DNA of 53,391 bases from CAZMOK01 sp964567785 (GCA_964567785.1 CAZMOK010000017.1:1-53391), one strand, 5' to 3'. Numbered from the stretch's first letter, positions 19,901-29,880 are shown. Made by a program: numbers and translations. Notes: a model not told the origin generated them from the letters alone.

Positions 19901-20874
19901 GCGACATAGGAATAGTTGTTATCGGAGTCGCCTGCACTGGTGCTGGATGACTGGACCTGCTGGTGGTCGCCAACCAGCAGTACAAAGGTCACACCCTTAC
20001 TATCGTAGTAATCCTGTATGTATGTTTTAATAGCCGCTGAATTACCTATAGTCGAAACATCTACCATTTCAACCGGGAAACCGATCTGTTTTTTCCATTC
20101 CACAAAAGGCTCCATGGCGGTCATGAATGGGCCGTGTGAAATGATAAGGAAATTGCCGTACTCTTCAACAGGGTCGTAGCGGTTTGCTGAACTGTAGTTA
20201 AGGAAATGATTACCGTAAAAGCTGTTGAAATGGACATCTACAGTTGAAAGGGGTTCAGTCCTAGAGATCTCGTTCTCTCCCTTGTCAGTTGTTGTCGTTA
20301 CCTGGATGGTAAGCTCGTGATAGATTTTGAGAGTTTTGGTTACCGGATTATACTGGAATGGATAGATAACTACAGCTTGTCCCCTCAAATCCCTGATTAT
20401 GTAAGGGTCTCTTAGTTCAGCAAGTTTGCCGGGGAAGTAGCTGTCATGTGTGTATTCATCTCCATATTCAAAAGGTACGGTCGAAGGGTCTATATCCCTG
20501 GTAAGATTTCCTTTCGACGGGGCAATAAGAATGTTTTCTACGAGTGTGTATTTTTCACCGGTCACCTGTACCGACATTTTACCGGCATCGGGAATGACAA
20601 GTGAAGCTGATGTTTTGGGAATGTCAGGAGCGCCTTCCCGCAGGATTGGCGTAGCTTCTTCCAGTCCGATAACAAAAGCATTACCGCGCGGGGTCGTAAC
20701 TTCTTGCTTCAGAAACCCATCGAGCTTTACTGTAAACGTGGATGTATTGACATTGGATGAGATAAGCTCAATAGTTACTGGTCCGGGCTGGTCAGATTTG
20801 ATGTTCTGCCAGTCTGCACTGTATGATAATAAACTGACTGCCACGAAGAGCAGTATAAGGATTGACTTTTTCAT
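16963..20874 (-). CDS. T9SS-exported gingipain-like C25 cysteine protease (canonical active site)
   Basis: A 1303-residue protein and the most canonical C25 member of the array. Signal peptide 1-20; propeptide to about 230 (PFQYNPVTKTLKIY is the typical propeptide end motif); catalytic domain about 235-610 with His443 in NYTGHGS and Cys476 in SVACVNGNF, exactly 33 residues apart. Then an Ig-like domain, two CARDB-like domains (GNGNGHADYDE and NDDGELDPGE), a jelly-roll module (about 901-1030) homologous to those in the two C25 genes on either side, two Ig/PKD-like domains and a T9SS sorting domain (IAPNPGDG onward). Expected to be a cell-surface or released endopeptidase; Arg or Lys preference cannot be read from the sequence. 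Confidence 0.94.
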   Translation of the reverse strand: MKKSILILLFVAVSLLSYSADWQNIKSDQPGPVTIELISSNVNTSTFTVKLDGFLKQEVTTPRGNAFVIGLEEATPILREGAPDIPKTSASLVIPDAGKMSVQVTGEKYTLVENILIAPSKGNLTRDIDPSTVPFEYGDEYTHDSYFPGKLAELRDPYIIRDLRGQAVVIYPFQYNPVTKTLKIYHELTIQVTTTTDKGENEISRTEPLSTVDVHFNSFYGNHFLNYSSANRYDPVEEYGNFLIISHGPFMTAMEPFVEWKKQIGFPVEMVDVSTIGNSAAIKTYIQDYYDSKGVTFVLLVGDHQQVQSSSTSAGDSDNNYSYVAGNDHYPDLFIGRFSAENEDQVTTQVQRTITYEKNPRNDIDWFTIATGIASDQGPGDDGEYDHQHIRNIHDDLLAFTYTYANELFDGSQGGNDDPGNPSPSQVADDLNNGTSIINYTGHGSTTSWGSSGFSNGDVNNLVNDNMLPFVWSVACVNGNFTNNTCFAEAWLRATNNGEPTGAIAFLASTINQSWNPPMCGQDEMNDILVETYPDNINRTFGALSMHGCMQMNDEYGADGDEMTDTWTCFGDPSVMVRTAVPEDLTVTHDPVLFIGTSQLMVMTDADGARATLMVDGSVVATGVVQGGSVTLTFTQLSNPGTATLTVTAFNHNPYIEDIDIIPAEGPYVMLQDYDINDETGNGNGHADYDEIIRLDLIMENMGVEDAVDVSFTLNIEDNYITVTDNIQSIDNIPAGESVLVEDAFEMIVADSVPDQHTIMGTIISSDGNEDWQSFLQLKLNAPVIEIESLTIDDSENGNDDGELDPGEVAEITIHYTNSGHTPAFNVNAFLEAHCGPVDVSNSRIVIPSIGLFGGANAVFQLSVEEDSPVGIPAPLFNQISFGGYELERTFPEKVSGACEDFETGDFTAYTWQHDGEQYWSITNQYPYEGFYSAKSGSIDNSQSSELKITINVMKDDLVSFVRKVSSSSDDKLKFYINNTLKGEWSGTSGGWNQETFDVSPGMKTLRWVYEKNGSGSSGADCAWLDYIMLPSDMKLTVWAGSDQEICAGSDAQLEADVTDYTSVEWYSNGSGTFSNNEILDPVYTPSPGDIAAGNVVLSITGWDSDGSSQLDETTLTFTEELTSPALPAGPDYVNVNTTVSSYYETEGIEGIEEYNWYLQPEEAGEILEHGDNAIVVWDPSFLGTASISVAGINTCGEGEVSEALEVTVDNFTGIADPLTVKEAVTIAPNPGDGIFYISLNKDLGNDARISVYNITGTNVYEGYVALDENSRNVINLSNLSDGLYILVITDGNERFTGKIIKQ

Positions 20875-20933
20875 TTTTAATGTGGTATTTTGTTTCGTGT
20901 TTTTCCTGATACGACAGGATTGTTACTGAATAC

Positions 20934-20962
20934 CAAAAGAGACTGCCTTCGAGGCAGCCTCT
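20934..20962 (-). terminator. Intrinsic terminator of the third C25 gene
   Basis: 11-bp stem (20938-20948 with 20952-20962) with one G-U pair and a 3-nt loop, followed on the - strand by TTTT. It lies 18 bp past the stop codon of the gene ending at 20981. Confidence 0.85.
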
Positions 20963-20980
20963 CCTGGTTGTTTTAGCTGA

Positions 20981-23900
20981 TTACTTCTTAATGATCTTTC
21001 TCGACGTTATCTTATTGTCTTTCTCGATCACAATAAAGTATATACCATCGGGGATAGAGGTCAGATCAATAGATTTATTGAGTTGCTGGTTGAACTCAAT
21101 TGCCTCCCTGTAAAGCTCATTGCCTACAAGGCTGACAACCTTGACCTTCAATTGACCGGGATCTTTGTCCCTTACTGACAGGTAGAATATACCGTTGCTC
21201 GGGTTCGGGGCGACAGAAACGAAGAATTCATCTGATGCGGGTTCTTCCACGCCAACGGTATTGTCAACGGCAACCTCAAAACCTTCTGAATATTCTCCTT
21301 CACCGCATTCATTGATAGCTGCCGCGTAGATCGTTGCTGTTCCGAGATAGTCGGGGTTCCAGGTAACGGTACCGGACGGTCCCATTGATTCGATCGTTCC
21401 TGCTTCTTCAGGTTCAATGCTCCAGACGTATTCATTTATGCCTTCGAGGCCTTCTGTTGAATAGTCGGATGTAACCGTTGTCAGCAGATCGACATAGTCA
21501 GGACCTTCGGGTGTTGGCGGACTTTGCGGCACATCTTTGAATGAAAGCGCCATTTCATCAGCCACAACATTTCCTTGGTCGTCGGTTAGGGTCAGCGTAA
21601 GGATCACCTCTCCATTACTGATGTCGTCATCACTAGGTTCGTAGGAAGTGTTGATTATGGTATTGTTCACAAAAGTACCTGTACCTGATGTAGTCCACTC
21701 AGCGTCAATAAACATTGTGCCGAATGCATCCTCAAGTATATATGATTCGCCGACACAAACTTTATCGTTGGGACCTGCCCATATGGTAAGGGATTCGGGC
21801 GGTGGCAGGATGATATCGTCCAACCATGCACAGTCGGCCCCTCCCGAACCGGATCCATTCTTCACGTACACCCAGCGGAAGGTCTTGTTACCGGCTCCTA
21901 CCGGATAACTTTCACGATGCCAACCGGTTGTTGTTCCTGACCATTCATCTTTGAGAGTATTGCCAATGTAGAACTGAAGTTTATCGCCCGGTTCTGACGA
22001 AACTTTCCTGATAAACACGATACTGTCGGCTGTCATGACTTTATAGTTAATGCTCAGTTCCGAAGACTGGTTATCACTTATTTCTCCTGACATGGCACTG
22101 AAAAGGCCTGCATATGGATATTGGTTCGAAGTGCTCCAGTAATCCTCGCCGTCGTGTTGCCAGCTGAACTTTGAGAAGTCACCCGTTTCAAAATCTTCAC
22201 ATTTGGGTGTAACCTTAATGGGCCAGATCTTCGAAAGAAGGTAATTATTCATTGTAAGCTCATTGTTATACTTTACAACGATACCTTCGGGTGCATCATC
22301 GTCAACCACAACATCGAATGTTTTTGTGAAATTGCCAAAGTACCCGATCGAGGCAAAGGTCTGGTTAGGGTTGAGCACTTCCACAAAGCCTGATTGAGCC
22401 TCTAGGTATGAATTGACATCATAGGCAACCGCATGTCCTGAATTCGAATAGTTGATACTCATTTCCACATGCTCGCCCGGATCAAGGATACCGTCCCCGT
22501 CGCCATATTCTGAATCATCCATTACCAGTTCATTGATATGGAGTTCAGGAGCATTGGCTGTAATGACGAATATACTTTCCCATGATTCGGTACCGTCTGT
22601 TGCATTCAGGGTAAAGAAGATCTTTTCCTGGTCGGGGACGGCGTCTGTCACATAGAATTGGAAGCCGTTTTCAACCGTTACTGAGCCGGCTGAAGGGATG
22701 GTTCCGTAATTTTCGTTATCGTCGTAGAAAAGGATATAAGGACTGGCTGTTGTGATGGTGATCTCAACATCTTCACCATCATCAAGGCCTACATTCTTTA
22801 CTTCAAGGGTCAGGTCGATGATCTCATCAAAATCTACGAGACCGTTACCGTTCCCTTCGGGGTCATTCACTTCATGGCTGTCGTAAATGCAATAAGGCCC
22901 GTCGGCAGGGATGACCTCCATTTCTTCTTCATGCCTGAGGTAGTTGGATTTGGTAACTGTTAGGGTAACTATAGTACCAACTGTCTGAGGTGTAATATAG
23001 ATAACCTCCGGGGCGCCCGTTCCTTCTCCCAGACCAATAATTTCACCATTAGCAGTAAGACAGATCACTGAACCTTCTTCTGCAGTGATGGTGAACTGGT
23101 CAAGTCCGGCAAGTATTATGCCATCGTGGATTATGTCGTTTGTTTCCGGGACCTCTGAATAGAGCTCCAGGAATGCATCACCGTGATGGTGGAAAAGGTG
23201 GTAGGTTACCTCTTTGTTATTGGTATTATAAGGCCAGTTCGATTGCTGGAGGAAATATTTACCTGCAGCATTACCGTAAGCCGGGAGCATACCTCTTTCT
23301 TCTATGTCGCCCATCGGGCCGTACATCGGCATAAATTCAGGCCACATGTTATCGTACATGCCCCATACATAGGTGTCGTTCACAAACGAATAGGAAACCT
23401 CGGATGCGGCTATAAGCCCGAGGGCTCCGGCGTTGACTCCGTTATTGGTATGCCTGTGGAACTTTTCGGTAAAGCATTCCTGGCTCGAGTTGTATTTACC
23501 TGTAAGGCAATTGATTGAGAATACAAATGTAAGTTCTGTATTGGTCAGGTTATTGATGTCGCTGTTCTGATAGTCGGGTTCGCCCCAGCCTGTTACACTT
23601 CCATGGTCTCTGTGCTGGAGCAGGAAGGCACCGTCGTTGATGGCATTGGTAACATCGGCGCCTGTTCCGTTCCAGGAGCAATTCACCATACCCGGGGTTG
23701 CGGGAATATATCCAAGGCCGTTAGGGCCGAATACGTCCAGCACCATCTGGGTGTTCTGGTTTGTTGACCAGGGACCGGTTTGAGGATTACCACTGTAAAT
23801 AGCATTAATTCTCACAGGGTTTTTACCGTACACCACTTCAAAGAAACCTGCAACTGACTCTGAGCAGATCTGGAACCAGCGCTCTGTCTGGTATCCGAGG

Positions 23901-25081
23901 GCTGTAATGGGATGGTTGTAGAAATCGAACGACATCGGCGGGTCCATTTCGTAGTTGATGAACTTGGTTACATAAGTTTCAAGTTCAGTTTCGTTATTGG
24001 CCGTCATACGCGCCAGGATGATGTCAGGCATGTCATCATTATCCACATCCGCATAAATATTGTCAGAAACGCAATAATTATCCCAGAGGGGTGAAGTAAT
24101 GCTGTTGTTCATATTGGAACCGTAATCAGCCATAAGGAGGATTGCTGAAGGTGCCGGATCCCAGTTGTTGTAAGCGTTATCGATATAGGCTTCGATCTGC
24201 GGGGCAGAATTGCCGCCTATTTCCGTAAGCGTTACAATTTCGGTAGTGATGCCTTGCTTGATCCTGTGTTCCTGTATCACTTCTGCCCAGTCCATGAATT
24301 CCGGCCCATCAGGTACGATGATGACATATTCGCTGCCTTCATCGCTCCTGTTGTTAACGATCTTTTCAGCGTAGTTGATCTCGGGAAGACTTTCATAGTT
24401 CATGAGGGCGTCATTCAGGATCGGGTCCCAGAACCTGCTGCGCAGCCTTGGATCTCCGTAGGTTCCTGTTCCGCCTTCGAACTGAACTTCAACCTCGACA
24501 TCCCTGTAAACGATCAGCTCTTTTGTGACAGGATTGTATTGGAAAGGGGTAACACCAAGTATGACCACTTCCACACCCCTGATCGTTGACACCTCTGAAA
24601 GTGCTATGGGATTTGCAGGGTAGAAAGCATTTTTTTCATAAAGGTTATTATCTTTTATGAACTTCAATGGCTCATTATCCGTGTCGAGTGGTATCCTGGG
24701 TGCGGGAGCCACATCTATTCCTGTATATTTTTCAGTGCGTGAGGAGACTATATTCAAAACAGGTTTCGCCCCGTTTGGAATTGCGATGTAACGTCCTGAA
24801 CCCGGAAGGTTGGGTGCGCCCTCGTCGTTTGGTAAGAAATGGTGAGGTAGCAGGATATTCTTTGCAGTTTCTCCTTCGGCAGTTGTGATGTCTGCCATTG
24901 TGAAACTGCTGATGGAATAAACTACGTTTACTCCTGAACGGTTCTCCGATTTAAGGCTGAACCCTTCTTCTGCCCAACTGTCGGAGAATTCAAATGTCTG
25001 AGCCTGAGTGTATAGTGTCGAAATAGTGAGGATGAGTGATAAGCCCAGACTGATCAAATAATTAAAAGTAAAATTTTTCAT
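20981..25081 (-). CDS. T9SS-exported gingipain-like C25 protease with mixed ancestry
   Basis: A 1366-residue protein. Signal peptide 1-27; propeptide with NDEGAPNLPGSGRYIAIP (about 85-102); catalytic domain about 245-650 with His493 (HRDHGS) and Cys525 (SINCLTGKY). The head is of the same subfamily as the genes at 25336 and 41391. A Ca-loop-like D345-V-D-N-D-D-M-P-D353 replaces the usual G-D-x-x-P-E segment. The tail instead resembles the genes at 16963 and 12909: CARDB-like domains, a jelly-roll 'FETGD' module (about 964-1092) and two Ig/PKD-like domains, then a T9SS sorting domain (VAPNPSNG). It has its own -7 box and terminator, so it is probably transcribed alone. Confidence 0.92.
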   Translation of the reverse strand: MKNFTFNYLISLGLSLILTISTLYTQAQTFEFSDSWAEEGFSLKSENRSGVNVVYSISSFTMADITTAEGETAKNILLPHHFLPNDEGAPNLPGSGRYIAIPNGAKPVLNIVSSRTEKYTGIDVAPAPRIPLDTDNEPLKFIKDNNLYEKNAFYPANPIALSEVSTIRGVEVVILGVTPFQYNPVTKELIVYRDVEVEVQFEGGTGTYGDPRLRSRFWDPILNDALMNYESLPEINYAEKIVNNRSDEGSEYVIIVPDGPEFMDWAEVIQEHRIKQGITTEIVTLTEIGGNSAPQIEAYIDNAYNNWDPAPSAILLMADYGSNMNNSITSPLWDNYCVSDNIYADVDNDDMPDIILARMTANNETELETYVTKFINYEMDPPMSFDFYNHPITALGYQTERWFQICSESVAGFFEVVYGKNPVRINAIYSGNPQTGPWSTNQNTQMVLDVFGPNGLGYIPATPGMVNCSWNGTGADVTNAINDGAFLLQHRDHGSVTGWGEPDYQNSDINNLTNTELTFVFSINCLTGKYNSSQECFTEKFHRHTNNGVNAGALGLIAASEVSYSFVNDTYVWGMYDNMWPEFMPMYGPMGDIEERGMLPAYGNAAGKYFLQQSNWPYNTNNKEVTYHLFHHHGDAFLELYSEVPETNDIIHDGIILAGLDQFTITAEEGSVICLTANGEIIGLGEGTGAPEVIYITPQTVGTIVTLTVTKSNYLRHEEEMEVIPADGPYCIYDSHEVNDPEGNGNGLVDFDEIIDLTLEVKNVGLDDGEDVEITITTASPYILFYDDNENYGTIPSAGSVTVENGFQFYVTDAVPDQEKIFFTLNATDGTESWESIFVITANAPELHINELVMDDSEYGDGDGILDPGEHVEMSINYSNSGHAVAYDVNSYLEAQSGFVEVLNPNQTFASIGYFGNFTKTFDVVVDDDAPEGIVVKYNNELTMNNYLLSKIWPIKVTPKCEDFETGDFSKFSWQHDGEDYWSTSNQYPYAGLFSAMSGEISDNQSSELSINYKVMTADSIVFIRKVSSEPGDKLQFYIGNTLKDEWSGTTTGWHRESYPVGAGNKTFRWVYVKNGSGSGGADCAWLDDIILPPPESLTIWAGPNDKVCVGESYILEDAFGTMFIDAEWTTSGTGTFVNNTIINTSYEPSDDDISNGEVILTLTLTDDQGNVVADEMALSFKDVPQSPPTPEGPDYVDLLTTVTSDYSTEGLEGINEYVWSIEPEEAGTIESMGPSGTVTWNPDYLGTATIYAAAINECGEGEYSEGFEVAVDNTVGVEEPASDEFFVSVAPNPSNGIFYLSVRDKDPGQLKVKVVSLVGNELYREAIEFNQQLNKSIDLTSIPDGIYFIVIEKDNKITSRKIIKK

Positions 25082-25130
25082 GGCTCTCAGTGATTGAATT
25101 TTCTATTTATCGTTGAAAATGAGATTATAG

Positions 25131-25138
25131 CAAAATTA
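25131..25138 (-). promoter_or_regulatory. -7 promoter box for the C25 gene starting at 25081
   Basis: TAATTTTG on the - strand fits TAnnTTTG, 49 bp before the ATG. A TTTG lies 25 bp further upstream, longer than the usual 19-21 bp spacer. Confidence 0.5.
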
Positions 25139-25260
25139 ACACTTTAAGAAGTAAGGATAAAGCCAAAACCTAATTTATAATCAATATCAATAACACTTTT
25201 CTGTATATGTAAAAAACAGATTTACAATTAAATAGATTAGATTACACCGGATCATTTGAT

Positions 25261-25290
25261 AAGAAAAAGCCCGCCTTTCACAGCGGGCTT
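25261..25290 (-). terminator. Intrinsic terminator of the fourth C25 gene
   Basis: 8-bp GC-rich stem (25267-25274 with 25283-25290), 8-nt loop, followed on the - strand by TTTTT. It lies 45 bp past the stop of the gene ending at 25336. Confidence 0.9.
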
Positions 25291-25335
25291 ATAAGAATGA
25301 TCTAATTATGAAAATATGATAATGTGATTGCAGCT

Positions 25336-28300
25336 TTACCGGTTGATCACGAACTTTTTGCCGGTACTGAATTTATCATTGCCGATAAAAACAAAGTAAA
25401 CGCCTTTCGGAAGGTGGGACAGGTCCATTTCAAGGTTTGAACTTTCATTCAGTTCCACTTCTGTTTCTTCGTAGACATTTATCCCATATGAACTTAACAC
25501 ATAGATCCTGTATTTGCCTTTTTCGGCAGCCGGGATCTCAAGGTGGAATTTTCCGTTGTTTGGATTTGGATAAATACGTGTATCTGCAATGCCTTCGTTA
25601 TCATCAATACCGAAAGAGTTTGCAATGTCCACCATCAGTGATTGCGAGAACTCTCCTTCCCCGCATTCATTCATACCTTTCACTTTAAGCTCAGCCTGTC
25701 CAAGGTATCCGTCAGTCCATTCAACTTCACAGGAAATCTCTGTTTCGCCTGAGATTATGCTTCCGGCTTCGGGCGGGGTCAGTTCCCAAACATAGGAATC
25801 AGCTTCAGGCAGGTATTCTGCCTCGTAATCAAAGGAAGTACCCACGTATGTATCGATCTCTGCCTCGCCCTGAGGCACTGAAGGTTTATCCGGCAGCGGC
25901 ATAACATTCACTGTCATTACTTCAAAACCTTCTGTTTGAACACATCCGTTTCCGTCGGTGATCGATTCTATATACAGTTCGATCGTTTCGTCCGGGTTGA
26001 GTTTCCAGGGATCCATGTTCGGCTTGGTGATATCGAACTCGAACGTACCGCCTCCCACATTGACCAGCATGGTCCAGGGTGATTGGCCCGAGAGGGTCAT
26101 GTACAGCATCGCACTGTCGCCTTCACATATCTGATCGGTACTGAGTTCACACGTTACACCGGGCAGTTCATGAACTTCAACCAGCAATGTATCTGACAAG
26201 GGCCCCAGGCCAGCTCCATTCATTCCGCAGACAAAAAGCATGGCTTCACCGGTGAATTCAGTGTTCCAGTCGATGGAGACCTCTTCCGTATAGCCGTTTA
26301 TCATTCCTGCATCCGGTGGATCGACCTGCCAGATATAGTAGTCGGCCCCTTCTATGGCATTAGTTGAATATTCAGCCGAATGCCCGGCGCCGCAAATTTC
26401 GCTTTCACCTGCGGGAGCGACCGGTTTTTCGGTTAGCGGATCGAGACCGAAGAACTGAAGATATTTCAGCATGAGAGATTTCTTGCTGTTCAGTGTGTTA
26501 TCGTTCAACCCTCCAAACTCAAATGAGGTACCGATCGTCTTGTAGATATCTGCATCGTAGGCTACAGCGCAGGTATATGATGGGCTGTTATTCTTGAAGA
26601 TCGCATACGCAGGAGAATAGGCGTCAATATGGTCGATGTAATTATTGTCACCTGTAAAAATGTAATTCATGCCATCGGTAAGCGTTCCGTCCTGTCCTTT
26701 GATCAGGTAGAGATCGGTACTTCCGTCTGAAATACCATTTATGCTGAAAAGCGGATGTACGGGCGTAGCATTGGTCTGCTGGTCGTAATACCAGGTGTCG
26801 GCACCTTCCATGTAGAGGTTGCCGCCATCCATCAGGTAGTTTTTCAGCATCACGCCTTCATTGTATGTAAGAATGTGGTTCTGGTTGTAGGTTCCAAGGC
26901 AAACGAATATGATCTCATACTCGGAGATATCCGGTTCAAAGGTTGTTTTATATTCGGCACCCACTCCCCATTCAAGCAGGGCATCCATGATCGCCGGCCC
27001 GGAGTTGGCATTGTTGTCAAGGTCGAGGACCAGCACCGGGAACTGCCCTACGGGAACAGTGAAACCACCTGTGCCTGCAATTCCATGCATTCCAGTGAAA
27101 TCCACATTGAGTTCGGCAAGGTGCCCCGGAGGGGTGATGACTGATGCAGTTACTGTGAAAGTTTGTTGCAACGTCACATTTTCTCCGACTTCCCCGTAGG
27201 TTACTTCATCTACTTCGACAGAAAGGAAAGGAGAGAGGGATTCCAGCGCTCCCAGCACGTCGTAAGCATCTGAAGAACCTGCATTTTTGAGCGAAACAAT
27301 GATATCGGCCGTTTCCTCGGGATCGATCCTGCCGTTGTTATTACCTGCGGCATCATCAACCATGAATTCCACGAATTCAAGGATTGGGGCATGGGCCTGA
27401 ACCTGGGCCTTGCTTGTCCAGGTTGAATCGCCATCGGTCGATATGATGTCGAACAGTATTGTATGGCCGTTGGGGATATTGCCTGCTGCTGTGAAAGTAA
27501 AGGCATCGTTCACGGTTACGGCCTGGTTCGAGGTGATGTCACCGAAAGCAACTGTGGGAACATCAATAGTGACGTATTCGTCTTCAGAAGTGATCGTGGC
27601 CGAAACATTTGTCGCATCTTCATTTCCTATGTTCTTCAGCGTAAGCGACATGGTGACGGTTTCGGCATAATCGAGCCGGCCGTTGTTGTTCCCGTTCTCA
27701 TCATTGATCTCGTAGGCATTGTTAACAATATAAGCCCCGTTCGGGGGTATCACCTCAACCTGTTCATGGTACCTGAAGTAATTTTCTTTTGTCACTACAA
27801 CGTCAACAACAGAAGGTGGAAGCTGCGGATCGATCAGCACATCCTGGTAAGATCCTGTGCCTTCCGCCACGCCTATCAGTTCACCTTCTACCGAAAGGGC
27901 AATCGTGGCTCCCTCGTCTGCCATTACAGAGAAATAATCCAGTCCGGCAAGAACTACTTCATTGTGGTCCACTGTAAGGTTCTGGGGAACCTCGGAATAG
28001 AGCTGCAGAAAAGCATCGCCGTGATGATGGAAGAGATTGTATGTTACTTCTTTATTGCCTGTATTATAAGGCCAGCTTGATTGCATCAGGAAGTACTTAC
28101 CTGCTGCATTCCCAAAAGCGGGAAGCATGCCCCTCGACCCGGGAGTGGTTCCATATTCAGGTAAAAAATCAGGGAACATATTGTCGAAGAGTCCCCACAC
28201 ATAAGTATCATTTACAAATGAATAGGATACCTCGGAGGCAGCGATAAGGCCAAGAGCCCCGCTGGGCTGCCCGTCGTATGTATGGCGGTGGAATTTCTCT

Positions 28301-29880
28301 GTGAAACTCTCGCCCGACATATTGTACTTACCTGTAAGGCAATTAATGGAAAATACAAAGCAAAGGTCAGTGTTTGTGAGATCGTCGATATCATCGTTGT
28401 TATAATCAGGTTCACCCCAACCGTATTCATAACCATGGTCGCGGTGCTGAAGTATGAATGCACCATTATTGATGGCACTGGTTACGTCATAGCTTGTGCC
28501 ACCGGTCCAGCCACCAAGATCTGACGGGTCTTCCGGAATGTAACCCAACCCGCTGGGCCCGAATTTATTAAGCACGGTCGCGGTATTAGGTGCTGTTGAC
28601 CAGGGGTCTACCGCCGGATTGCCACCATACACTGCGTTGATCCTTACAGGGTTTTTACCGTGTATTTCCTTAAAATAACCTCCCACAGTTTCGGAACATA
28701 TCTGGAACCATCTTTCCGTTTGCCAGCCGAGGGCAGTAATGGGGTGGTTATAGAAATCCGGGTCTGTGGGCGGGTTGGTCTCATGATTGATGAACTTCAT
28801 GATCATTGTTTCCAGTTGGTCGCTGCTTTGCGCGGTAATCCTTGCAAAAACAATATCCTCAATGTCGTCTCCGTCCACATCGGCATAGATATGGTCTGAA
28901 GCACAGTAACTGTCCCAGATCGGGGACATGATACCATCATCACCCGAGGCATAATCTCCAAGCAGAAGTACTGCCGAGGGAGCAGGATCCCAGTTGTTGT
29001 ATGCTTCATTGACATAACTTTCAATAGCAGCAGTTGTATTCCCGCCCAGCTCGCCTGTGGTAACGATCCTGGTTGTGATACCCTGCTGTACACGAAACTT
29101 CTTGATCGTATCTGCCCACGGCTTGAAAATGGGATTGTCCGGAATTATGATGAGATATTCATAACCTTCATCCCTGTTATTGTTGTAGAAGCGGGTAGTA
29201 TAATCCACTTCCGGGACAGAGGCAGAGTTTAGAACAGCGTCTTCGATAACTGGATCCCACCATTTGCTTCTGAGCCTTTCTTCTCCATATATTCCCTGTC
29301 CGCCTTCAAAGTCAACCTCTATCTTCAGGTCCCTTATAATTTTCAGTTCCCTGGTAACCGGATTGTACTGGAAGGGTGTAATACCCAGCATAGCCACATC
29401 AATGCCACGCATCTCCATTTTTTCCGACAATTTCACCGGCTCAGCAGGGTAAAATGCATCAGCCGAATAGATCTTGTCATTTTTTTCGTAGTGCAGAGGG
29501 CCCCGGTCTGTTGTTTTCGGGATCCTCGGTGCAGGTGCAACAGAAACGTCCTTTACTGTTTCCGTCCTCATACCGGTGATCCTGAGGACCGGTGTGGCGC
29601 CTTCAGGGATCGCTATGAACCTTCCGCTTCCAGGGAGATTCGGGGCTCCCTCGTCGTTGGGCAGGAAATGCCCGGGAAGGGTAACGGATTTCATTTGTTC
29701 CCCCCTGATCTCAATATCGTCAAGGAAAAACTCCGTTACTGAATAATTTACCTTTATTTCGGTATCCGACTGGCTTTTCAGGTTAAAACCCTGTTTGCCC
29801 CAACTGTCGGTGTAGTCCACTCTTTGCGCCGAAAGATACAGAGTGCATAGAGAAAGGAGCAGGAGTAAAGCTTTTTTCAT
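25336..29880 (-). CDS. T9SS-exported gingipain-like C25 protease with alpha/beta module
   Basis: The largest protein in the window, 1514 residues. Signal peptide 1-18; propeptide (NDEGAPNLPGSGRF, about 75-88); catalytic domain about 235-640 with His482 (HRDHGY) and Cys514 (SINCLTGKY), plus a Ca-loop-like D334-V-D-G-D-D-I-E-D342. Then an Ig-like domain, two CARDB-like domains (NNNGRLDYAE and NNNGRIDPEE), the alpha/beta module (about 948-1146) with the E-G-x-x-T-W-x-x-D-x-Q-T motif, an Ig/PKD-like domain, a second beta domain with two Cys, another Ig/PKD-like domain and a T9SS sorting domain (about 1436-1514, IYPNPNNG). Closest relatives by eye are the C25 genes at 41391 and 20981. Confidence 0.93.
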   Translation of the reverse strand: MKKALLLLLSLCTLYLSAQRVDYTDSWGKQGFNLKSQSDTEIKVNYSVTEFFLDDIEIRGEQMKSVTLPGHFLPNDEGAPNLPGSGRFIAIPEGATPVLRITGMRTETVKDVSVAPAPRIPKTTDRGPLHYEKNDKIYSADAFYPAEPVKLSEKMEMRGIDVAMLGITPFQYNPVTRELKIIRDLKIEVDFEGGQGIYGEERLRSKWWDPVIEDAVLNSASVPEVDYTTRFYNNNRDEGYEYLIIIPDNPIFKPWADTIKKFRVQQGITTRIVTTGELGGNTTAAIESYVNEAYNNWDPAPSAVLLLGDYASGDDGIMSPIWDSYCASDHIYADVDGDDIEDIVFARITAQSSDQLETMIMKFINHETNPPTDPDFYNHPITALGWQTERWFQICSETVGGYFKEIHGKNPVRINAVYGGNPAVDPWSTAPNTATVLNKFGPSGLGYIPEDPSDLGGWTGGTSYDVTSAINNGAFILQHRDHGYEYGWGEPDYNNDDIDDLTNTDLCFVFSINCLTGKYNMSGESFTEKFHRHTYDGQPSGALGLIAASEVSYSFVNDTYVWGLFDNMFPDFLPEYGTTPGSRGMLPAFGNAAGKYFLMQSSWPYNTGNKEVTYNLFHHHGDAFLQLYSEVPQNLTVDHNEVVLAGLDYFSVMADEGATIALSVEGELIGVAEGTGSYQDVLIDPQLPPSVVDVVVTKENYFRYHEQVEVIPPNGAYIVNNAYEINDENGNNNGRLDYAETVTMSLTLKNIGNEDATNVSATITSEDEYVTIDVPTVAFGDITSNQAVTVNDAFTFTAAGNIPNGHTILFDIISTDGDSTWTSKAQVQAHAPILEFVEFMVDDAAGNNNGRIDPEETADIIVSLKNAGSSDAYDVLGALESLSPFLSVEVDEVTYGEVGENVTLQQTFTVTASVITPPGHLAELNVDFTGMHGIAGTGGFTVPVGQFPVLVLDLDNNANSGPAIMDALLEWGVGAEYKTTFEPDISEYEIIFVCLGTYNQNHILTYNEGVMLKNYLMDGGNLYMEGADTWYYDQQTNATPVHPLFSINGISDGSTDLYLIKGQDGTLTDGMNYIFTGDNNYIDHIDAYSPAYAIFKNNSPSYTCAVAYDADIYKTIGTSFEFGGLNDNTLNSKKSLMLKYLQFFGLDPLTEKPVAPAGESEICGAGHSAEYSTNAIEGADYYIWQVDPPDAGMINGYTEEVSIDWNTEFTGEAMLFVCGMNGAGLGPLSDTLLVEVHELPGVTCELSTDQICEGDSAMLYMTLSGQSPWTMLVNVGGGTFEFDITKPNMDPWKLNPDETIELYIESITDGNGCVQTEGFEVMTVNVMPLPDKPSVPQGEAEIDTYVGTSFDYEAEYLPEADSYVWELTPPEAGSIISGETEISCEVEWTDGYLGQAELKVKGMNECGEGEFSQSLMVDIANSFGIDDNEGIADTRIYPNPNNGKFHLEIPAAEKGKYRIYVLSSYGINVYEETEVELNESSNLEMDLSHLPKGVYFVFIGNDKFSTGKKFVINR

